Below are positions 25,496-33,730 of a DNA stretch of 64,000 nucleotides, one piece after another. The notes beneath the pieces were generated by a model. The model made no database searches. It was not told the DNA's origin and saw only the letters and a program-made list of their open reading frames with translations. Source of the DNA: Acidobacteriota bacterium (GTDB lineage: Bacteria; Acidobacteriota; Thermoanaerobaculia; Multivoradales; Multivoraceae); contig JAPOWR010000001.1 of assembly GCA_026707545.1 (NCBI GenBank), positions 2,137,778 through 2,201,777 on the forward strand, written 5' to 3'. The position numbers were made by a program, and so were the translations under genes. Position 1 is the stretch's first letter. Every line of letters begins with the position of its first letter.

Positions 25496-25896
25496 ACGCT
25501 CCGGTCCTTGACTGTTCGGTCGCTTGCGCCTGGCTGCTCGAGGACGAGCGCGTGCCCGGTGCCGACCGGGTCCTCGGACAGGCGGGAACGCATGGGGCAT
25601 CGGCGCCGGGCCTGTTCTGGGCGGAACTGCGGAACGCCCTTGTCATGGCGGAACGCCGAGGTCGACTCACTCCGACCCAGACGACGGAAGCGCTGACCGA
25701 AATCGAGCACCTCGACGTTGAACTGGACCATGCGCCCGATGAGGAGACCACGTTGCGTCTCGCCCGCGACCACAGGCTATCGGTGTACGACGCGCTCTAC
25801 CTGGAACTGGCAATCCGTCAGAAACGAGAGCTCGCGACCCTGGACACGGCACTTCAACGGGCCGCAGAGTCCGAGGGTGTCGCCGTATGCCGCTGA
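25492..25896 (+). CDS. vapC: PIN-domain toxin (VapC-type ribonuclease)
   Basis: A 134-residue PIN-domain nuclease. The four acidic metal-binding positions are visible: Asp7 (VLDCS), Glu45 (FWAELRNAL), Asp100 (VYDALYLELA) and Asp118 (LATLDTAL). Such toxins cleave tRNA or rRNA and are held inactive by the antitoxin encoded 4 bp upstream. Length is typical. A truncated acetyltransferase gene follows, so this two-gene module may mark a recombination-prone site. Confidence 0.92.
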   Translation: MNAPVLDCSVACAWLLEDERVPGADRVLGQAGTHGASAPGLFWAELRNALVMAERRGRLTPTQTTEALTEIEHLDVELDHAPDEETTLRLARDHRLSVYDALYLELAIRQKRELATLDTALQRAAESEGVAVCR

Positions 25897-25902
25897 CTTC
25901 CG

Positions 25903-26163
25903 ATGCGCCAATCGACCCTGAATCCTCTCGGCCAGCAGGTCGGTCGCGCGCTCGACGACTGGAGCGCCCCGCCGCTCCCGCCGTGCCGGTCGCTTGTTGG
26001 GCACCATTGTCGCGTTGAGCCCCTCGATCCCGGACGCCACGCCGAAGACCTGTACGAGGCGACCGCGGCCGATGTCGACGGTCGGATCTGGACCTACCTC
26101 AGCTACGGTCCGTTCGGCTCATGCGCCGACCTCCGGGCATGGGCCGAAGCCGCTGCGGCAAGC
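25903..26163 (+). pseudogene. truncated GNAT N-acetyltransferase (5' fragment)
   Basis: The frame opens at ATG 25903 and encodes about 87 residues matching the N-terminus of RimJ/RimL-type acetyltransferases: GHHCRVEPLDPGRHAEDLYEA and DGRIWTYLSYGPFGSCADLRAW. The match ends at about 26163, two bases before the oppositely oriented rsgA stop codon, and the frame then continues as non-homologous sequence antisense to rsgA. The acetyl-CoA-binding half is missing, so the gene is almost surely dead. Confidence 0.7.
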
Positions 26164-26164
26164 G

Positions 26165-27265
26165 CTACCAGCGCCGGTTCTTCTTGGCCTGCTGGACGGA
26201 CTTGTAGAAGGCGCCCAGCTTTCGCTCCCCGGCGCGACGGGACGCCTCGTCGCGGCGCTGCTCGAGCCGGCGCTGCTCTTCCCGGAGGTCGTTGTAGTTG
26301 CGTAGCCGGGCCGAGTCCAGCGAGCCGTCCCGAATCGCCGCCTGGACCGCGCAGCCGGGCTCGCGTCCGTGGCCGCAGTCACGGAAGCGGCAGCCGACGG
26401 CGAGTTCCTCGATGTCGTCGAACGTCTCCTCCAGGCTGCCCTCGTCGTCGGCCCAGAGCTGGAGTTCGCGGATCCCCGGGTTGTCGATCAGGAGACCGCC
26501 GCCCGGTAACTGGACCAGCCGCCGGTGAGTCGTCGTGTGGCGGCCGCGGTCGTCGCCCTCCCGCACCGGGGCCGTGCGCATGACCACTTCGCCGCAGAGC
26601 GCGTTGAGCAGGGTCGACTTTCCCGCACCCGAGGAGCCGACCATGGCCACCGTCCTGCCAGCCGCCAGATGCTCCGCGAGCGGTTCCAGGTTCTCGCCCG
26701 CCAGGGCATTGACCGCAACGACCATCGTTGCCGGCGCCGCCTGCTCGGCCTGTGCGCGCCTAGCCTCCGGGTCGGCGCAGAGGTCCGCCTTGGTCAGCAC
26801 CGCCACGGGCTCGGCGCCGCTCTCCCGGACCATGGCGACGAAGCGCTCGAGGCGCCGGGGGTTGAAGTCGCCGTCGAGGCCCATCACCAGGAACACGGCG
26901 TCGACGTTGGCGGCCACGACCTGCTCTTCCGTTCGCGCGCCCGCCGCCTTGCGTGACAGGCGGCTCCGGCGATCGAGCACGTGGACGATCCTCGGATCGA
27001 CGCCGGGAACCGAGAACGACTCAACGACCACCCAGTCGCCGACTGCCGGCGGCCCGCTGACCGAGGTCCGAACACGCTTCAGGACCCTGGCGTCGATCTC
27101 ACCCTCCGCGGCGGCAACGTGGAAGACGCCTCGCGATATCGAGACCACGCGCGCCGGGAACAGGTGCTCGGGCGAAGCAGCGGACTCCAGAAACCGGCCG
27201 CAGGACTCGGCGAAGTCAGGCGCCCAACCCCAGGCTTCCAGCCCGCCTTCGTTCACGCCGGCCAC
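26165..27265 (-). CDS. rsgA: ribosome small-subunit-dependent GTPase A
   Basis: A 366-residue circularly permuted GTPase that helps mature the 30S subunit. Order: N-terminal OB-fold (about 40-110), GTPase with the permuted motifs G4 (LTKADL), G1 (GSSGAGKSTLLNALCG) and G3 (DNPGIREL), then the zinc-binding finger CRFRDCGHGREPGCAV. The C-terminal basic helix ends KKNRRW. The start is GTG at 27265, sharing one base with the ABC permease stop (TAGTG), so it is probably co-transcribed with the transporter though functionally unrelated. Confidence 0.95.
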   Translation of the reverse strand: MAGVNEGGLEAWGWAPDFAESCGRFLESAASPEHLFPARVVSISRGVFHVAAAEGEIDARVLKRVRTSVSGPPAVGDWVVVESFSVPGVDPRIVHVLDRRSRLSRKAAGARTEEQVVAANVDAVFLVMGLDGDFNPRRLERFVAMVRESGAEPVAVLTKADLCADPEARRAQAEQAAPATMVVAVNALAGENLEPLAEHLAAGRTVAMVGSSGAGKSTLLNALCGEVVMRTAPVREGDDRGRHTTTHRRLVQLPGGGLLIDNPGIRELQLWADDEGSLEETFDDIEELAVGCRFRDCGHGREPGCAVQAAIRDGSLDSARLRNYNDLREEQRRLEQRRDEASRRAGERKLGAFYKSVQQAKKNRRW

Positions 27266-28137
27266 TAGGTGATCCGCCGTTTCGGATCGAACGTGTCACG
27301 CAGCCAGTCACCCAGAAGGTTCGACGCCAGACACGAAGCCATGATCGCGATCCCCGGCATCGTGATCAGCCACCAGGCGACCTCGATGAAGTTGCGGCCG
27401 TCGGCGAGCATGCCGCCCCACGACACCTGAGGCGGCTGGATGCCAAGCCCCAGGAAGCTCAGCCCCGCCTCGAAGACGATCACGCTGCCGAACTGGAGCG
27501 TCGCCAGCACGAGCAGCGTGTTCAGGACGTTCGGGGTCAAATGCCGGATCAGGATCATGGGACTCGAGACGCCCGCGACCTTGGCGACCGTGATGAAGTC
27601 CCGCTCGCGCAGGCTGAGCACCTCGCCGCGGACGATCCGCGCATACCAGGTCCAGTAGGTCAGGACGATGATCGTGATCACCATCCCTTCGCCGGGCGGC
27701 AACACGGCGGCGAACAGCATCGCGAGTGGAATCGCCGGGATCGACATCTGGATGTCGATCAGCCGCGAGATCACGGCGTCGACGATCCCACCGAAGTAGC
27801 CCGCCGAGATGCCCAGCGCGGCGCCGATGCCGCCGGAGAGGGCGATGGCGTAGACCGCCACCGTCACCGAGACGCGGGCACCGGCGATGATCCGGCTCAG
27901 GATGTCACGCCCCAGCATGTCCGTTCCGAGCGGATAGTCGAGGCTGCCGCCGGACCGCCAGAAAGGGGGCGTCATTGACTCGGCAAGCGCGATCTCCGAG
28001 GCCTCGTGAGGCGCGAACCACGGTCCGGCGACGGCGCACAGCAGGACCAGGCCCAGAACCACGCAGGAGACGACGGGCATCCGCCGCTCGTGGACCGGCC
28101 GTGCCCCTCCCGGGTTCGCGATCGGTCGCTCAGCCAT
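27265..28137 (-). CDS. ABC transporter permease, DppC/OppC type
   Basis: A 290-residue inner-membrane permease with six helices. The N-terminal cytoplasmic segment and first helix (VVLGLVLLCAVAGPWFAPHEA) match OppC, and the coupling helix motif is in EVLSLRERDFITVAKVAGVSS followed by HLTPN. It partners the upstream DppB-type permease, which it overlaps by 8 bp, to import peptides or similar solutes. No ATPase gene follows; rsgA does. The ATP-binding subunits must come from elsewhere in the genome. Confidence 0.92.
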   Translation of the reverse strand: MAERPIANPGGARPVHERRMPVVSCVVLGLVLLCAVAGPWFAPHEASEIALAESMTPPFWRSGGSLDYPLGTDMLGRDILSRIIAGARVSVTVAVYAIALSGGIGAALGISAGYFGGIVDAVISRLIDIQMSIPAIPLAMLFAAVLPPGEGMVITIIVLTYWTWYARIVRGEVLSLRERDFITVAKVAGVSSPMILIRHLTPNVLNTLLVLATLQFGSVIVFEAGLSFLGLGIQPPQVSWGGMLADGRNFIEVAWWLITMPGIAIMASCLASNLLGDWLRDTFDPKRRIT

Positions 28138-29047
28138 GGCGGATCCTCGGATCGATCAGCCCGTAGCTCAGGTCGACGAGGAGGTTCACGACGACGAAGA
28201 TGACCGCCGACAGTACGACCCCGGCCTGCACGACCGGAAAGTCCCGCGCGAAAACGGCGTCGACCACCGCCCGACCGACCCCCGGCCAGGCGAACACGAC
28301 CTCGATGACGAACGCGCCGCCGAGCATGTTCGCGAAGTAGACGCCGATCATCGTCGCCAGGGGCACGGCGGCATTGCGCAGCGCGTAGCGCCAGATGACG
28401 GTGCGTTCGGGCAGCCCCATCACCCGACCGGTGCGGATGTAGTCGCTGTCCAGGATGTCGAGCATCGAGGAGCGCAGGGTGCGCGTCATCGCGGCAACCG
28501 GATACCAGCCGAGGGCCACCGCCGGCAGCACGAGATGAAGCGGTCCCTCGCGGCCGAAGGCCGGCAGCCATTGGAGCCTCACGGCCAGGAACAGGATGAG
28601 CAGGAGGCCTACCCAGAATCCCGGCATGGCCTGGCCCAGAAGCGCCAGCACCTTCGCCAGACGGTCGACCCACCGGCCACGGTAGACGGCGGACATCACC
28701 CCCAGCGGCACGGCGAGGAGCAACGCGAAGGCGAGCCCGGCCAGCGCCAGTTCCAGGGTCGCCGGCAGGCGCTCGAGCAGCAGCGCCATCGCCGGCGCCT
28801 GCCACTGGTACGACTCACCGAAGTCGCCGGTGAACGCGTCACGCAGGAAGACGAGGAACTGGATCGGCAGCGGCCGATCGAGCCCCAGGGCTTCGCGCAT
28901 CGCCGCGAAGTCCTCTTCCGAAGCGTCCATCGGCAGCAGCAGAGCGACCGGGTCTCCGGCCAGACGTTGCGCCACGAAGACGATCAGGAGCGCGCCGAGA
29001 ACCGCCACCGCGCCCTGCCAGAGCCGGCGGATCAGGTAGGCGCGCAT
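28130..29047 (-). CDS. ABC transporter permease, DppB/OppB type
   Basis: A 305-residue permease with six helices. It begins MRAYLIRRLWQGAVAVLGALLIVFV, the usual OppB start, and carries the EAA-loop sequence RSSMLDILDSDYIRTGRVMGLPERTV, which contacts the ATPase. It lies 25 bp downstream of the solute-binding protein gene and overlaps the DppC gene by 8 bp. Substrate class (oligopeptide, nickel, sugar or opine) cannot be told from permease sequence. Confidence 0.92.
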   Translation of the reverse strand: MRAYLIRRLWQGAVAVLGALLIVFVAQRLAGDPVALLLPMDASEEDFAAMREALGLDRPLPIQFLVFLRDAFTGDFGESYQWQAPAMALLLERLPATLELALAGLAFALLLAVPLGVMSAVYRGRWVDRLAKVLALLGQAMPGFWVGLLLILFLAVRLQWLPAFGREGPLHLVLPAVALGWYPVAAMTRTLRSSMLDILDSDYIRTGRVMGLPERTVIWRYALRNAAVPLATMIGVYFANMLGGAFVIEVVFAWPGVGRAVVDAVFARDFPVVQAGVVLSAVIFVVVNLLVDLSYGLIDPRIRHG

Positions 29048-29072
29048 GGCCTCGTCGGATTCAAGGGACCGG

Positions 29073-30638
29073 CTAGTCCGCCGGGCCGATGTCCCGCATC
29101 ATGCGCCAATTCGCCTGCGGCCAGGGCTCGAAACGCAGCGTGTCACGCCAGGCCAGCGTCACGAGAGGCCGGTAAGTCGGCACGCCGCCGGCCACCCGCT
29201 CGTGCTTGAGCCGGGCGATCTCTCGGATCAGCGCCTCCTTCGCGTCCGGCTCGACCGTCACGCGCAGGGTCTCGACCATCTCGTCCAGTTCCGGGTCGTC
29301 GTGGTACGAGTACCAGCCCCAACCGTCGCGCCAGGAATGAAGGTGGCCACCCCACGGGTCGGTCGGATCGCCGAAAGCGCCGTGCCCCCACATCCAGCTC
29401 GCGATGCCGTCCATCTCGGGGCGGGCATCGCGGCGGCCGAGGTTGATCCACGCGCCGTACTCAAGCTGCACGATCCGGCAGCGGATGCCCGCCGCTGTCA
29501 GGTAGGCGAACATCGCCTCGCCGACTTCCTTGAGATACGGCTCGCGGGGCGTGGTCAGGTTGTAGCAGTTCACGTTGATGCCGCGGCCATAGCCGGCCTG
29601 CCGCAGCAGCTCGCGGGAGCGGTCCGGGTCGAAGGCGTACGGCTTCAGCGCGGGGTCATGGCCGGGCGCCCCCGGCGTCACCTGAATCGTCCGGATGCCC
29701 TGCCCATGCAGGATGTACTCGATGATCGCGTCGAAATCGATCGCGTGCGCCACTGCCCGACGCACGCGGACATCTCCCAGTGGACTCCTCGGGTCGAGAG
29801 CGTTCAAGGCGAGGAACAGGTTGTTGCTCGTCGGAAGCGACGCGACCTTGACGCCGGGCGTGCGCTCGAAGTCGGCGACCTGGGCCGGCGGCACCGCGTC
29901 GATCCAGTCGACGGCGCCGGTCTTGAAGGCGGCGACCCGGGTCGTGTCCTCCGGGATGATCTTGATCGTCAGCCGGCGGATTCCCGGCAGCGAGTCGGGA
30001 TCCCAGTAGTCGTCGAACCGCTCGACGACGATCTCCTCCCGCACGCTGCGCGACACGAACTTCCAGGGCCCGGTGCCGATCGGGTGCGCCTGTACCCCCT
30101 CGTTCCCGACCTCCTCGTAGTACCGGCGCGGGATCGCCCAGAGGTCGAGGTTGAGCGGCAGCAGCGCCGAGTCCGGCAGCCCCTTGAAGACGATCTCCAG
30201 TTCGTGGTCGCCAAGCACCCGGACGTCGGCCACGTGTCGCCAACGTCCCGCCTGGCGCGACAGGCCCGGATCCCGCTGGCGGAGGTAGCAGTAGCGGAGA
30301 TCGTGCGCCGTCAGTTCGTCGCCGTTGTGAAACCGCACACCCCGCCGCAACTCGACGCCAATCAGCCACACTCCGTCGCGCTCGAACAACCGCCAGGACT
30401 CGGCCAGCCAGTTCCGCTGCTTGAGGTCCGGCCCGGCCGTCAGCAACTGCTCGTAGAACAGCGCCATGAAGTACTGGTCGACGCCGGCCGAGGTCCGCGT
30501 GGGGTCGATCTGGGTCGGCTCGGCGGCGAACGCGACCGTGACGTGGGCGTCGGCCGCAGCGTCTCCATCCTCGGCTGCAAGCGGCAGCGGCAGCAGACAG
30601 GCCGCGGCCAGGGCCGCCACTAGAACTCCACGCCGCAT
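29073..30638 (-). CDS. ABC transporter solute-binding protein (peptide/SBP_bac_5)
   Basis: A 521-residue periplasmic binding protein with a Sec signal (LVAALAAACLLPLPLAAE). The family signature LRRGVRFHNGDELTAHDLRY and GTGPWKFV lie in the expected places. The first residues of the mature protein, VAFAAEPTQIDPT, match the usual SBP_bac_5 start. It heads the transcription unit that continues with two permeases and rsgA. The ligand pocket cannot be assigned. A long structured region precedes it on the upstream side. Confidence 0.92.
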   Translation of the reverse strand: MRRGVLVAALAAACLLPLPLAAEDGDAAADAHVTVAFAAEPTQIDPTRTSAGVDQYFMALFYEQLLTAGPDLKQRNWLAESWRLFERDGVWLIGVELRRGVRFHNGDELTAHDLRYCYLRQRDPGLSRQAGRWRHVADVRVLGDHELEIVFKGLPDSALLPLNLDLWAIPRRYYEEVGNEGVQAHPIGTGPWKFVSRSVREEIVVERFDDYWDPDSLPGIRRLTIKIIPEDTTRVAAFKTGAVDWIDAVPPAQVADFERTPGVKVASLPTSNNLFLALNALDPRSPLGDVRVRRAVAHAIDFDAIIEYILHGQGIRTIQVTPGAPGHDPALKPYAFDPDRSRELLRQAGYGRGINVNCYNLTTPREPYLKEVGEAMFAYLTAAGIRCRIVQLEYGAWINLGRRDARPEMDGIASWMWGHGAFGDPTDPWGGHLHSWRDGWGWYSYHDDPELDEMVETLRVTVEPDAKEALIREIARLKHERVAGGVPTYRPLVTLAWRDTLRFEPWPQANWRMMRDIGPAD

Positions 30639-30692
30639 GGAGGGAACCTACCGTAGCGTGCTAACTTTCCAGGCGGCGCAGCTTCCATGTGC

Positions 30693-30804
30693 CCCTTGCG
30701 GGCAGCCCTCGTGTCTGCCCGGGGAAGGTGCGCCACCGCCTCGGTAGCGGAGTCGGGTCACCACGCTGGTGAACGGAGTACGCTCGCAGGCTCCGACCCC
30801 GACT
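30693..30804. other. structured intergenic segment with a three-way junction
   Basis: The 241-bp gap between the binding-protein gene and the GFA gene contains stacked hairpins. First is a 10-bp stem with a 3-nt bulge (30693-30724, CGGGCAG/CTGCCCG core). Next is a small hairpin GGTG-CGC-CACC (30727-30737). Then comes a perfect three-way junction: outer stem AGTCGGG/CCCGACT (30751-30757 with 30798-30804), inner hairpin TCACCA-CGC-TGGTGA (30758-30772), and CGGAG/CTCCG (30774-30795). No known RNA family was recognised. It could act in either orientation. Confidence 0.5.
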
Positions 30805-30879
30805 TTCGCGACCAGGCAACATACGCACCTCCACAATCTGCTCACCGGAAACCGACCTCACGGCACGGATTGCTGAGTC

Positions 30880-31728
30880 ATGCTCACGGGCACCTGTCTC
30901 TGCGGAGACGTCACATTCGAGGTCGACGGCGATCTGATCGAGATCGCGCACTGCCACTGCTCGGTGTGCAGGAAGTTTCACGGCTCCGCCTACGCCACCT
31001 TCAGCGCGGTCGACCCGAAGTTCTTCCGCTGGACGCGTGGCGAGGAGAAGATCGTCCACTACCAGTCCTCGCCGCACGGAGTCCGGCATTTCTGCCCGCG
31101 TTGCGGTTCCGGCGTGCCGGCCAACCCCGAGGGCGGCTCCGTCTCCCTCGTCACGATGGGCAGCGTTGCCGAGGATCCGGGCATCCGGCCCACGCTGCAC
31201 ATCTTCGCCGGCTCGAAGGCGCCGTGGCACACGATCGTCGACGATCTGCCCCAGCACGAGGAGTACCCGCCCGACTGGGGCGCTCCGGCCGGGATCGAGC
31301 GGCCGGTTCGGGAAGCCCAGACGCGCGGCGCCACACCGGGAAGCTGCCTCTGCGGCGTCGTGACCTACGAGTTCGATGGCCCGCCGGAACGCATGGTGAA
31401 CTGCCACTGCTCCCGGTGCCGCCGCCAGACGAGCGCCGCCTACGGCACGTTCATCTTCGTCGCGGAGGATGCCTTCTGCTGGCTCGGCGGCCGCGACGCG
31501 GTCGTCGACTACAAGATGCCGGAAGCGGACATCAAGGGCACCGCGTTCTGCCGCCACTGCGGCAGCCTGGTGCCCCGGCTCCGGGATCCCGGCGGGATGC
31601 AGATTCCGGCCGGCTCGCTGGACGCCGACCCGGGCGCCAAGCCGGCCGTGAACATCTTCGTCGGCTCCAGGGCGCCGTGGAGCGCTCTCGACGAGAGCGT
31701 TCCCTGCTTCGCCGAGTACCCGGAATAG
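30880..31728 (+). CDS. tandem GFA-domain protein (two CENP-V/GFA zinc domains)
   Basis: A 282-residue protein made of two GFA folds. Domain 1 (about 1-115) has GTCLCG, HCHCSVCRKFHGSAYATF and CPRCGSG. Domain 2 (about 148-270) has GSCLCG, NCHCSRCRRQTSAAYGTF and CRHCGSL. Each set supplies seven Cys for zinc binding. Both end with a similar NIF/HIFxGSxAPW element. GFA proteins were named for glutathione-dependent formaldehyde activation, but most have other or unknown thiol-related roles. The gene stands alone, convergent with the membrane operon, 29 bp away. Internal duplication is the notable point. Confidence 0.88.
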   Translation: MLTGTCLCGDVTFEVDGDLIEIAHCHCSVCRKFHGSAYATFSAVDPKFFRWTRGEEKIVHYQSSPHGVRHFCPRCGSGVPANPEGGSVSLVTMGSVAEDPGIRPTLHIFAGSKAPWHTIVDDLPQHEEYPPDWGAPAGIERPVREAQTRGATPGSCLCGVVTYEFDGPPERMVNCHCSRCRRQTSAAYGTFIFVAEDAFCWLGGRDAVVDYKMPEADIKGTAFCRHCGSLVPRLRDPGGMQIPAGSLDADPGAKPAVNIFVGSRAPWSALDESVPCFAEYPE

Positions 31729-31757
31729 CGCCGCCACGCGGGGCGCGGAACCCGTTC

Positions 31758-32537
31758 TCAGCGCGCGGCGCGAAGACCCGCCGGCAGGCCGCCGGTCGGG
31801 TTCGCGTTTTTGTAGAACCGGGACTCGAGGACGCGCATCCGGCGCTTGTAGAGGTCCTTCTGATCGGCGGCCGTCACGTCGAAGGCGCGAACAAAGAAAC
31901 GGCACCCCCGCTCGATGCTCCACTCGTACACCGGTCGAGTCTGCCGGAGGAACTGGGCCTGGGAGACCACGCTTCGGGTCTGCACGAGGTCCAGGGGCAA
32001 CAGAGCGCGCTCGGCCTCATGTTGGGGAGCTCTCGCCAGGTCCACCACGAAGCCCCGGCCCACGAGAGCCACATCGAAGAGGTAGGCGACCGTGCCGTCG
32101 CGGTCGTACCAGCAGCTCGGATAGTCCGAGCCGCCACCCACCTGCCGGCTCTCGATCGCGTCGCGAACCTCCGCCGGCGACATGCCCGCGCGCGCGGCGG
32201 CGCTCATCGCATCGGCCATCTCGCGCAGTACGTCCGGCGTCGTCTCGATCTCGCGCACGAGTTCCCGCCAATTGTCCGCGTCCCGGTGATCATCCACCCG
32301 CTCACGCAACACGGCCCCGAGCGCCACCGGATCCTCCGGCAGCGCCTCCGCCTCGAACAGAGCGGCGATCTGCTCGAAGCGGACGAGTTCCCGCTCGGCG
32401 GCCTGCCGCCTGTCCGCCTCGCGCGCGAGCAGGGCGGCCAGGGCGAGCAGCAGGACGAAGATGATCAGAATCGCGATCTCGGCCATCGTCAAGCCCAGGA
32501 CCAGGCCGCGCGGGAACGTCCGGCCGCGCTCCGTCAT
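31758..32537 (-). CDS. single-pass membrane protein, putative stator-like partner of the MotA/ZorA-like protein
   Basis: 259 residues. One N-terminal helix (about 11-38, GLTMAEIAILIIFVLLLALA) contains Glu20, a placement reminiscent of the proton-binding acidic residue in MotB, ExbD or ZorB. A short coiled coil follows (about 38-60). The C-terminal domain (about 130-250) has CWYDRDGTVAYLF, ERGCRFFVRAFDVTAADQ and KRRMRVLESRFYK. It lacks the OmpA-like peptidoglycan-binding signature. Its ATG overlaps the upstream stop (TGATG), so the two proteins are made together. I do not recognise the C-terminal domain. The stator role is inferred. Confidence 0.7.
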   Translation of the reverse strand: MTERGRTFPRGLVLGLTMAEIAILIIFVLLLALAALLAREADRRQAAERELVRFEQIAALFEAEALPEDPVALGAVLRERVDDHRDADNWRELVREIETTPDVLREMADAMSAAARAGMSPAEVRDAIESRQVGGGSDYPSCWYDRDGTVAYLFDVALVGRGFVVDLARAPQHEAERALLPLDLVQTRSVVSQAQFLRQTRPVYEWSIERGCRFFVRAFDVTAADQKDLYKRRMRVLESRFYKNANPTGGLPAGLRAAR

Positions 32538-33730
32538 CAGAGACCCCAGCGCTGCAACTCGCGCCGCCGGCCGCCCTCTTCGGCGACGCTGTCGAGTCTG
32601 TCCGCCATGCGCAGCAGCGACCTGTTCATCGCCTCCATCCGCTCCGGCGCGTCGTGCAACTGCCGCCGCGCCGCCGCCAGTTCGCTAACGACCGCCCGCG
32701 TGCCCTCGCTGTAGCGATCGATCTGCGCCCGCAGGGAAACCAGGGCGTCGGTCGCGTTCCGGAAGCCGTTCGCCGCCCGGGCGTTCGCCTGGGAGAAGCG
32801 GCGGTTCTCATCGAGGATTTCCGTCAAGCGCGCCACCGCGCTCTGGTTCTGCTCCAAGACCCGCAGCTGGCTCGTCTCGATGCGCCGAAGACCCTCCGCG
32901 ACGGACAGGAACTCCCGCGCCAGGCCACGGAACTGCTCCGACGTCGGTTCGATCAACTCCTCGATGAACTCCCGCCGGAAGTCGACGGAACGGAAGTTCG
33001 CGAGCAGTTGCTGAACGGAGTCGCTCACAGCCTGCGACTCGGAAACGAAGCGCTCCCGCTGCGCCTGGATGTCGCGGACCGCCGCGGCGGCGGCTTCATC
33101 GACCTCGCCGACGCGCTGCCGGAGTGCTCCGAACCGGGCCGCGCCGCTCTCCAGGTGTTCGAGCTGCCGTTCGAGCGCGGCGCCCGCGCCGGTGACGCCC
33201 TGATCGAGCTGCTCGAACACCCGCCTCGCCTCCGCCCGAAACTGCTGGAACTCGTCGATCGAGTACTCCATCTCGGCCCGCAGTCGGCGGTTCGCCCGGG
33301 CCAGGTCTTCGCGCGCCCGCGCTTCCGCCTCTTCCTCGTCCCGCGGCTGGTTCAGGAGGATGCGTCCGGCCAGACCGAGGATCGTGCTGGTCAGCGCCAG
33401 ACCGAAGTTCGTGATGATGGCGCTCGTCGCCCCCTCGGTGTTGAACTGGTACAGCGAGATGGCCAGCGAGATCAGCGTGTAGAGAAAGCCCAGGTAGTAG
33501 AAGTTGTCGCCCGCGAAGTCGTACCTCGGCCGCAGGTCCGGCCACTCCACGAGCAGGCAGGCGTAGCTGCCCATCAGGACGACCGGCAGCACAACGGCCA
33601 GAAGCGGGCTGGCCGTCAACGACTTCATCAGCAGGATGAGGACGCCCCCGCCAAGGAAGAACGCCAGGAACAGCCCACGGCCGCTCCGCGGCTCGGCATC
33701 CATCGACCGTTGCCGCGATACGACGGGCAT
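32537..33730 (-). CDS. MotA/ZorA-like four-helix membrane protein with long coiled coil
   Basis: 397 residues. Four transmembrane helices lie at about 18-36, 42-61, 76-95 and 103-126. The last two, FYYLGFLYTLISLAISL and FGLALTSTILGLAGRILL, resemble the GLLGTxxG...A...TxxGL pattern of the TolQ/ExbB/MotA/ZorA proton-channel family. From about 131 to 380 the protein is a continuous charged coiled coil, as in ZorA tails. Start ATG 33730 overlaps the upstream stop (TGATG), and its own stop overlaps the next start in the same way. The similarity is at the level of pattern, not a confirmed family hit. Confidence 0.72.
   Translation of the reverse strand: MPVVSRQRSMDAEPRSGRGLFLAFFLGGGVLILLMKSLTASPLLAVVLPVVLMGSYACLLVEWPDLRPRYDFAGDNFYYLGFLYTLISLAISLYQFNTEGATSAIITNFGLALTSTILGLAGRILLNQPRDEEEAEARAREDLARANRRLRAEMEYSIDEFQQFRAEARRVFEQLDQGVTGAGAALERQLEHLESGAARFGALRQRVGEVDEAAAAAVRDIQAQRERFVSESQAVSDSVQQLLANFRSVDFRREFIEELIEPTSEQFRGLAREFLSVAEGLRRIETSQLRVLEQNQSAVARLTEILDENRRFSQANARAANGFRNATDALVSLRAQIDRYSEGTRAVVSELAAARRQLHDAPERMEAMNRSLLRMADRLDSVAEEGGRRRELQRWGL

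Noticed and set aside
30639..30879. A known riboswitch (cobalamin, TPP, glycine or SAM)
   Set aside because: None of the conserved boxes of these families is visible; only the stem layout is striking.
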